Below, piece after piece: positions 20,309 through 29,300 of a DNA stretch of 64,000 nt. This stretch comes from Azorinus chamasolen (taxonomy: Eukaryota; Mollusca; Bivalvia; Cardiida; Solecurtidae). The notes under the pieces are model-generated. The model was not told the origin of the DNA. It was given only the letters and a program-made list of their open reading frames with translations, and did not search any database. The stretch spans positions 26,719,858 to 26,783,857 of the forward strand of contig OY755242.1 of the NCBI GenBank assembly GCA_963576725.1, given 5' to 3'. Position 1 is the first letter of the stretch, and every line of letters begins with the position of its first letter. A program made the translations under genes and the position numbers.

Positions 20309-23300
20309 GTAAGTCTGCATCATTCAAAATCCATAAATTCGCATGTACAACAGAACTTCCCTATTGTGATCACCTGGGTCCATGCTTATAAAGCTTTTTA
20401 GTTGAGTCTGAGTTCGTTCTCATGCTTTTGATTGGTCAGGTTTGAGTTATCAAGCTTTTGATTTGGCTCAAATCTGACCAATCAAAAACTTGAGAACGAA
20501 CTCAGACTCAACTAAAAGTTTTACATGTATAAGCAAGGACCCTGATGAACATTTTACTCCATAAATAAGCATTTCTTTCGCCTTTGAATACATAGTAGAC
20601 CCAGCTCAGATGATTTCTGTTGGAGCCGTCTGATCAGGGTCTGTTCTGTTTGCTAATGATATAATGCAGATATGATTCTACGGCTTCTGCCATGGCCAAA
20701 CAATCTGGTGTTAATGTGCTATTATAATCTAATTAAAATTCACGATGTCATCATTTCCTGCATGAATATTCATGGGGTCAAGGGTATTTAACCCTTCACA
20801 AGGCTGAATTTTCAAGGTCAAGCTTATCGGGAATTTCAGGACTTTTCAAATGAAATTGTAACATGAGAAACAGAGCAGACCCAGATGAGAGGGCGGCTCC
20901 TCTAGAAGCTCTCTCATCTAGGTATACACTGATAGCAAGTGACATTAGTGACTCGTGTCCCGCAACATAGCGTTCGATAGAGAAATAAATAAGTTATTCT
21001 TGAACATGTTTTAATATTCGCATCTTTTCTATGTCTCTGTAAATATACGATATATGCAAAAAGTTTTGATCTAGATGAGACGCTGAGGTAATTCGCCGTC
21101 CAATCAGGGATTCGATTTTTTTTTGTTAACCGGATTAATTTTGTAAAGAGATAGGAAGAAAAAATAACCTTGAGAATTTTAACAGATGGTAATTATTGTG
21201 CAGGTGACACTTATCTTGGCGTGGAAAGAGTACGCGTTTTTTATCCTTTTAACTGATTCCCTCACATAAACGCCTTTTAACACCTTTGCGGACAGAGTAG
21301 ACCTAGCTTAGAGGGCTCCTAGATTAGAGAGTCGCCTGACAAGGGTCTGCACGGTTTGCTTATGCATTTCTAATATACCTGACTGCAGTTTCTACCGATG
21401 CATAATTAATTTAATTATGCCATTATAAAACATCCATGATGTCATTATTCATTACATGCATATTCTACTTGGAAAGGCTTACTCCATTCCAACACACTGA
21501 CGCCTTTTGACGGCTATGTAAATGTCACTTTTTGAAACTATTTATCACAATGGTTTCATAATTACACAATTCTAAATGTTTCGTTTTCTCTACCAAATGC
21601 TCCTTTTCGGTAGATTCATTCAAAGAGGTTGAGTCTAAAAATAGCCTATGAGGTAATGGGTTAACGAGGTGAAAACATGCATTTTGTCCTGTTGAATAAA
21701 AAACAACTGTGGTCAGATAAAACGTTATCTGCGTCAGTCCTCAATTTACCTAGCTACTTCAGGCTCGGTGTGTCAAACAGTTCGGATACTCAAACAGTTC
21801 GGATACTCAAACAATTCGGATACTCACGAGACACCGAGCCGTCAGTACATGTTTAACCTGTTCCTGTTCTACATTTATAACAAATGTCAATACCTAATGA
21901 ATATTCATGGACAAAATAGTTATAATCAAATATGGAAGGTGGAGCATAGTAGTCATTTTAGAATGTAAAAAAACCCAGATCTATCAAATTCCACTAGCAA
22001 ACAGAGCAGACCCGGATCAGACGGCTCCGATAGGATCTGGACCTACTCTGTTTGCAAATGCATGAAAACACGTTTATAATGATATGAAGTAAAGGGCTAA
22101 GCTGGATCCAAACTTTTTCTAATTGGTCCTCACAAATTCACCCACAATAGTCTTGTGTGGGATGAATGAATGAAAGTACATTCTAGTCAATGCTAGCAAC
22201 GCAGCAAACGAACTGCATGGTGCCGTGAATCATTGATACGTTATGATCGTCAACTGATTCGCGGCAATATGTACTTACATGCATGACTGCTTTCTGGTTT
22301 TGACTCATACAGGAAGGTAAAACCTTTCAATAAAGTATGACCCGATTCTGTCATGTTTTCATGAATACATACAGTAAACCATTTCTACATCAACCACCAG
22401 AACAACGTCTAATTCTTGAATTTTAACCCTTACAACGCTGAATCTTTAATGGACTATTCCAAATTTCAAACTGGTCAAGCTTATGATGAATATTTAGGGA
22501 TATTTAAAGAAACATGATAAACAGTGCAGACCCTGTTTGGTCCTGCATTAAGCTACAGTACCACATGTCTTAGCTCTCTTCATAACGTATTAATGTTTGG
22601 TTCTACACTAAGCTACCACCAGTCTTAACTTTACAATGCGGGATATGAGTCACTAATATCCCTTGCAAAGAGTGTAGACCCAGGTGAGAGTGTTCCTAGA
22701 GGAACACTCTCATCTGGGTCTACACTCTTTGCAAGGGATATTAGTCTGATATGAAGAAAGCTAAGACAGGGTTAGCTTAGAGCACGACCAAACGTTATGA
22801 AGAGAGCTCATCCAGGAGCTTTCTATATACCTTTCGTTCTGCATTTAGCAGCGCCACCTGGTTTTCAGTAATCCTTATTCATTCACCAAGCGGTCGCCTT
22901 AGAGTGTTTCTGTTGTATAAACATACCGATGTATCATTTCGTTATTTCTCATTCACAACAATTGATTGTGTGACGTATTTTGATGTTCGAAGGGATGGGG
23001 GATTGGAATGATTAAGACGAATTTACCATTAAATTGCATTTCCAGGCAGGAGGTCTTCATAATGAACACTTGATTTAACGTGATTTCATCATTGAAATCA
23101 TCTGTCTTTCCTAGTTCATATAAGCGGCGAAGATCAAAGCGCAATCATAAACTCTAGCCTAGAACCATGCTTCATTGCACGGGGCACGTGAAGACATTGA
23201 TTTTGGAGAGCATTAATTCGCTTTCTACTCAGAGTTATTAGCTTCCGCTACTGTTGTGCACGACGTTTTGGATGGATTTCTATTAATATTAAATCGTTAT

Positions 23301-26300
23301 TGTTATTAGGCAATAGAGTATTGCTGTCAAGAACAAATTATCCTAAGAGGCTGAAGAGTATGCGGATATGTTTAGCAGCATAGAAATCAAGGGGAATAAC
23401 TCCGGTGGTCTCGGAGAGTGCTTAGTTTCTAATGAGGATCTAGAAGAGTCACCCACGTAAAGTAATTGTGAAGTATTTAGCTAAGTACCTGCTATTTACG
23501 GCAACTATTTAATCAGCTCACACGTTCTACCCTTATCCCGTTACCAATGACATGAATCGCATTTGCAAATAGTTTACATCCAGATGACACGCCGGGTAAA
23601 TCGGCGTCTCAACAGGATCCAAACTGAGTGAAACTATGTCAACAGATTCTCAAAAGCTTGGCTGTATCGGAAATAGTCGAAATTGCACTAGATTAAAATT
23701 TGAACAGACATATTTATTTCACAGCGGATTAAGGGTTGACTGCTGTTTTCGTCAATATAGAAACAGGAATAACTCATCGTGTACATTCCTGTCAATACCT
23801 AGTAGACATTGTAATTCTGAGATTCCATGGAATGTCTTTAAGTATAAGCTTCATAATCCTGTGTAAGAAAACAAGCCATCGAAGCAATTTCTCAGCACGA
23901 ATTAAACATCATTGAACATTATTGTAAACCTGTTTTATCCTCAATGAATCCTGATGAAACCTAATCTTAATAGTGTTAACGTCTATTTAGACATTGTAAC
24001 GTATATAAACAGTTTTAATGTCTATTTAGACATTGTTACATATATACAAACAGTTTTAACGTCTATTTAGACATTGTTACGTACAGTAAAACCCATCTAA
24101 TGCGACCATTTAATATACAAACATGACTGTCTTCATAAGCAGGTGGTTGCTTAATGCAGGACGAACGTCCTATAGGAGCTTTCTGCATAACTTTCATCCT
24201 GTATTAAGCTACCACCTGCCTTTAACACTGTTAATTATGCCCCTTTTTGCTGGTCGCATTAGAGGGGGTTTACTGGATACAAACATTATAGACATTGTTA
24301 CGTGTATAAACAGTTTAAACGTCTATTTAGACATTGTTACGTATACAAACAGTTTTAGTGTCTATTAAGACATTGTTACGTATACAAACAGTTTTAATGT
24401 CTAATTAGACATTGTTACGTATACAAACAGTTTTAACGTCTAATTAGACATTGTTACATATACAAACAGTTTTAACGTCTATTAGACATTGTTACGTATA
24501 CAAACAGTTTTGATTTAGATAAAGTACCTAACAGTTCAATATGTTTAACATTCATGATAACAGTAAAACCCCTCTAAAGTGAGCATTCAAAGACGTCTAG
24601 AGCTCATGCGGTAGCTTAACGCAGAACGGCAGTTACTTTGGATCTGTATTAACCCTTTTCCTGTTCTATGTTTCTTCCAAATTTCAGTACCTATTGAATA
24701 TGCATGGACCAAATAGTTATAATGAAATATGAAAGGTGGAACATAGTAGCCATTTTAGAAACTAAAGAAACAGATATATCAAATTCCTCAAGCAAACAGA
24801 GTAGACCCTGATCAGACGGCTCCTATAGGAGCCGTCTGATCTTGGTCTACTCTGTTTGCTAATGCGTGAACACACGTTTATATGAGGGAAAGGGTTAAGC
24901 AGCCACTTGCTCTTTCATCCTTCGCTCCATAATTACGCTTTTCCACAAATAGCAAATAGCGCAGACCCCTGTATGAGCCAACTGATCAGGGTCTGCTCTG
25001 TCTGCGTATGTAATAACATACAGCTGATTCTACGGTTTCTGGCTTGGCCACACAATCCTGATGTCATATGTCATTATAAACAATCATCAATTTAATAATG
25101 TCATGATCTCTTTATCTTTATAACATAACATAACATAACATAACATAACATAAATTATATTATTATGTTATGTCTTTATCTTTATGACCAGGCTACATGC
25201 TTACATGACACCAAGTTTATCTGTTTCAGTGTCTACCACAATATCTGCGATAAGTTGAAGCCGTTTGAAGTGATGGGTTGCCCGAAAACTTTAAAACAAT
25301 ATGGCGTCCAGTGCAGCTGTCCTTTCAAAGCTGGGGAGTTCAACATCCGAAACCTTCCATTAAATATTCCAAAAGTGCGCGGAATCGCACGAGCTTTTAT
25401 TAGTGTAAGAGTAAGCTGATTTTTGTCATTTCTTATTTGTGCTGTTCTTTGAGAAAAGGTATATGTACAAGTTAAATTTGTAAATATTGCACAGTAAAAC
25501 CTCCTTAACTATTGTGTAAATATCGGTCTTGGAGACAGGTGGCAGCTTAATACAGGGTGAAAGTCGTGCAGAAAGCTCCTCTAGGAGCTTTCTGCACGAC
25601 TTTCATCCTGCATTAAGCTGCCACATGCCTAAACGTATCTAAACTCTTCTCTACTAGAATTTCGGTTGGAGAGGTTTTACTGTATATCTAAACGAGCCAC
25701 CGCACCAAGCAGGTGGCGTCTGGACAAGGTCTACACTATTTCATGTTCCTCAATATCTGCAGTACAGTACACCCTCTGCTGTACGATATTTTGGTAGAGA
25801 AATCGCGATACCATTTTAGTTGACTGCTTCATGCAGGATGAAACTCATCTAGAAAGTTCCATTTAGGGACTTCTGTGTGGCTTTAATCCAGCAATGATCT
25901 ACCACATGTCTAAAAACCATCATTAGTAATCTATTTTATTATTTTACGGAATTATATTATCCAGTCTGAGGAACAATGAAGAATAAGAATATAATCGGTA
26001 AGTATGTGAATGTCAGAGTCCATAGGTGCCTGTTGTCATTGAGGCTTTTATTTAGTTCAGTTGTTATTGTAAGTTCTTGTTATTGTAAAGTTCATCATTG
26101 TTAGTAAGTTTAGCTGAGGCAGTATGAAACACAAGTTCTTCTGATCACTGTAGGAAATGTCCACAATGATTGGACAAACATATAAGCAACACACAAAAAT
26201 ACGAATAGCGCATTAAACCTTACAACGCTGACATTTCAAATGGACTATTAAAAAAGATTTAAACAGGTAAAGCTTGTGGTGAATATTATCGATTTGAAGT

Positions 26301-29300
26301 AGGCCTATAATATGGCAAACAGTGCAGACCCTGATGAGAAGGCTCCTCTAGGAACCCTCTCATCTGGGTCTACAATGTTTGAAACAAACGAGTGTATCAA
26401 ACCGCATCACCGAAGAAACTATCTTTAATTACAAACAGTGCATACTCTATAGGAGCGTTCTGTTTTACTTTCACCCTGCTTTAAGCAGCCACTTGCCCTA
26501 AATACCAAATAATTAACTTAATTTAGTGGCCGTTATAGAGAGGTGTTACTGCATCAACTGTAATTTCCTACAAGTTCTGCTGATAAAAAATACCATCTGA
26601 TTATAATGTCAAACGTTTGAATGTACACTAGTATGGTAGTCTCTTTGTTTCACATTATGTCTATCATTTGTCCAGTTCAAAGTATATGAGCCGCTCATAT
26701 GACAATATTTATCGATTTGAAGTAGGCCTATAATATGGCAAACAGTGCAGACCCTGATGAGAGGGCTCCTCTAGGAACCCTCTCATCTGGGTCTACAATG
26801 TTTGAAAATAACATGAGTGACTCGTGTCCCGCACTGTAAGGGTTAATATGGCAAACATACCAATTCCAACTAGTAGTCATAAACTTGAATCTAGCTGAAA
26901 CAAGACACTACCGAAAACAATATTGAAACTACAGTAAACACATATCATTATCGGTCTTTAGGAGAGGTGGCAACTTAATGAAGGGCGAACGTCATTCATA
27001 AAGCTTTTCATCCTGCACTGAACAGCCTCCCAATTCCTCATTATATACTAAAACTTCGACCTATCTATTCAATACTGTATTTAAAAGTATGATAGCAATA
27101 CTGTTACTGACGGGTGCATGACTTATACATGTGGCAGGCAAACAAAGTTGCAAAAAGCACCGACCTCTGAAAACAAACATTGAAGAACTTCACAGACTCG
27201 TTATATAACATGTGTATATTGTATTCAAAATCATAATTTAGAAAGTACAAGTCGCGTAAGACATAAGTTATCAGTACATGCATGAAAGACAAAGAATCTT
27301 AATCAAAGCGAACATTATTTATTAAAACCTTCCGGCACTGTTTCAGAGGAGTTCGCTTACTGTGTCCAATTAACCTTTATCCAGGTTACTGCCTGACTTT
27401 AACGGCAAACAGTTTGGATCCAGATGAGACGCCGAGCAACTCGGCGTCTCATCAGGATCCAAACTGTTTGACACTTGGCTAATAATTTCTCAAAACCACG
27501 ACTTTGTCAACTGTTTCTCAAAAGCTTTATCAATGCGTATGTAGTCAAATCGTACCAGATCCAAAATTAGATAAAGGTTAGCACTATTACAAAACAAATT
27601 GCTTCAAAACATTGATGAACGATTCACTTATAGTCAACTTGTTTCGTAGATAGTTGCTGCTGTATGCTGTTTTATGCAGCGTCTGATGAGGAGAGTCTCC
27701 ACGTTCGTCAGCGTCTGCAGGTACTTACTTAACGCTTTCGCTGCAAAATTTACATTTGTTTTGTTTTCTTTATTTTTGTTTGATAAAACGTAGTCACAGT
27801 AACATTTTTGTTTGATAAAACATAGTCACAGTAACAAAACAGTTTTTGGATCTTGATGACACGCCGAAATACTTGACCTCTCATCTGGATCCAAACTGTT
27901 TGTCTTAGTAATCACATATGCGACATTGGCAGTGAAAGTGATAAGGGGCTGAGGACCATAACCCTAGGACACTAAACGTAGAGTAGAATATATATACATG
28001 TATAGCGGCTTTCGTACGTCTTATATCGGCAAATACTGTCAAAATATATTTTCTCCCCAATTCTCTTCAAATTCACAGTCAGGGCTAAAAACATGTTATA
28101 CTGGTTACTCATACGAGTCAGAATATTGCAGTCCTTAAAAGCTGCAATAATTCAAATCTTAGTTGTAATCGGCCGATAACAAACAAACAAAACAAAACAA
28201 GAAAAGCAATGGCTTCTGTGTTCTAAAGAGATGTAAAAAGAAAATGTTTTCTTTTTTTGTAATATTCCCTATAAAAAAAACTTTTAATGTAGATAACTGT
28301 TATCTGTCTCGGTCATAATTCAAATCGTAAACACCCAGTGCGCTTGCCAAAACATTATTCTCTTGCATCCAGAACAAAAAACACATGCGAAATATTTTCT
28401 AAAAATGAAGAGTTTAGCATCATTGACCTATCTTGTACAAGAAAAGCGAACAGCAAATTTGATACGACCTAATCAGTGTTATGCCGTCATGTTGTAATCA
28501 TATTTCTTTCGCTTGAGAGAGAGAACAGCGACTTTTATACTTTCTTCCTCGGTCCGCGCGCGTGCCACGAAGCGGTATGAGGCGATAACGGTGGTGGGTT
28601 TTTTATTAGCGAGGCGATAATCTAAGAAACAACGTACAAATCACCATTGAAATTTGACTGGTGTTGTCAATTTGCCTGCCAGATAGCATCTTATCAGCTA
28701 GATGGGGTTCGATAGTGACAGTTTGAACATTGTGTTATTTAATTTTGGCAACACTTTACCGTGCTTTAGCTCTTTCGCTGTCTATGTCGAATCGTTGATT
28801 GCCTTATGCAAACAGTTTGGATCCAGATGAGACGCCGAGTAACTCGGCGTCTCATCAGGATCCAAACTGTTTGGTGATAAGATTGTGTGATTTGAAACAA
28901 AAAGAAGAAATTAAAAAATGAGCAGCCGGCAAATATTTTGAGAAGACAATATTTGGCAGCGAAAGAGTTAATTGGACCACCGAAGACGACTGTCCGTCAT
29001 AATAAAATCTCCCACCGCCATAGTGATAACATGTAAATAATGACCGAAAGCTTGGATCAAGATCTGTATGAAGGACTTCATTCGAATTTCATAGGCTGCA
29101 CGTATACTAGTTAGCTTAAGCGAAGCGTTTTGAAGGTTTAAATGATATAGCAGACGTCAGTTATCGGAACAGATGACATCAGTCGTAGGAAGGGTATAAA
29201 CTCCCATACGACTGTTCCGCACAAGTGAGCCGCTCAATTTAGCAAAGTAAAATGCGGCGCGTAATGCTTCATCAAGTGTCAAAAAGAGGCGAATATATTG

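Noticed and set aside
25191..25229. Earlier acceptor (ATGACCAG at 25191) for exon b
   Set aside because: It would put exon b out of frame with exon a and lose the GSC motif. The acceptor at 25229 restores both.
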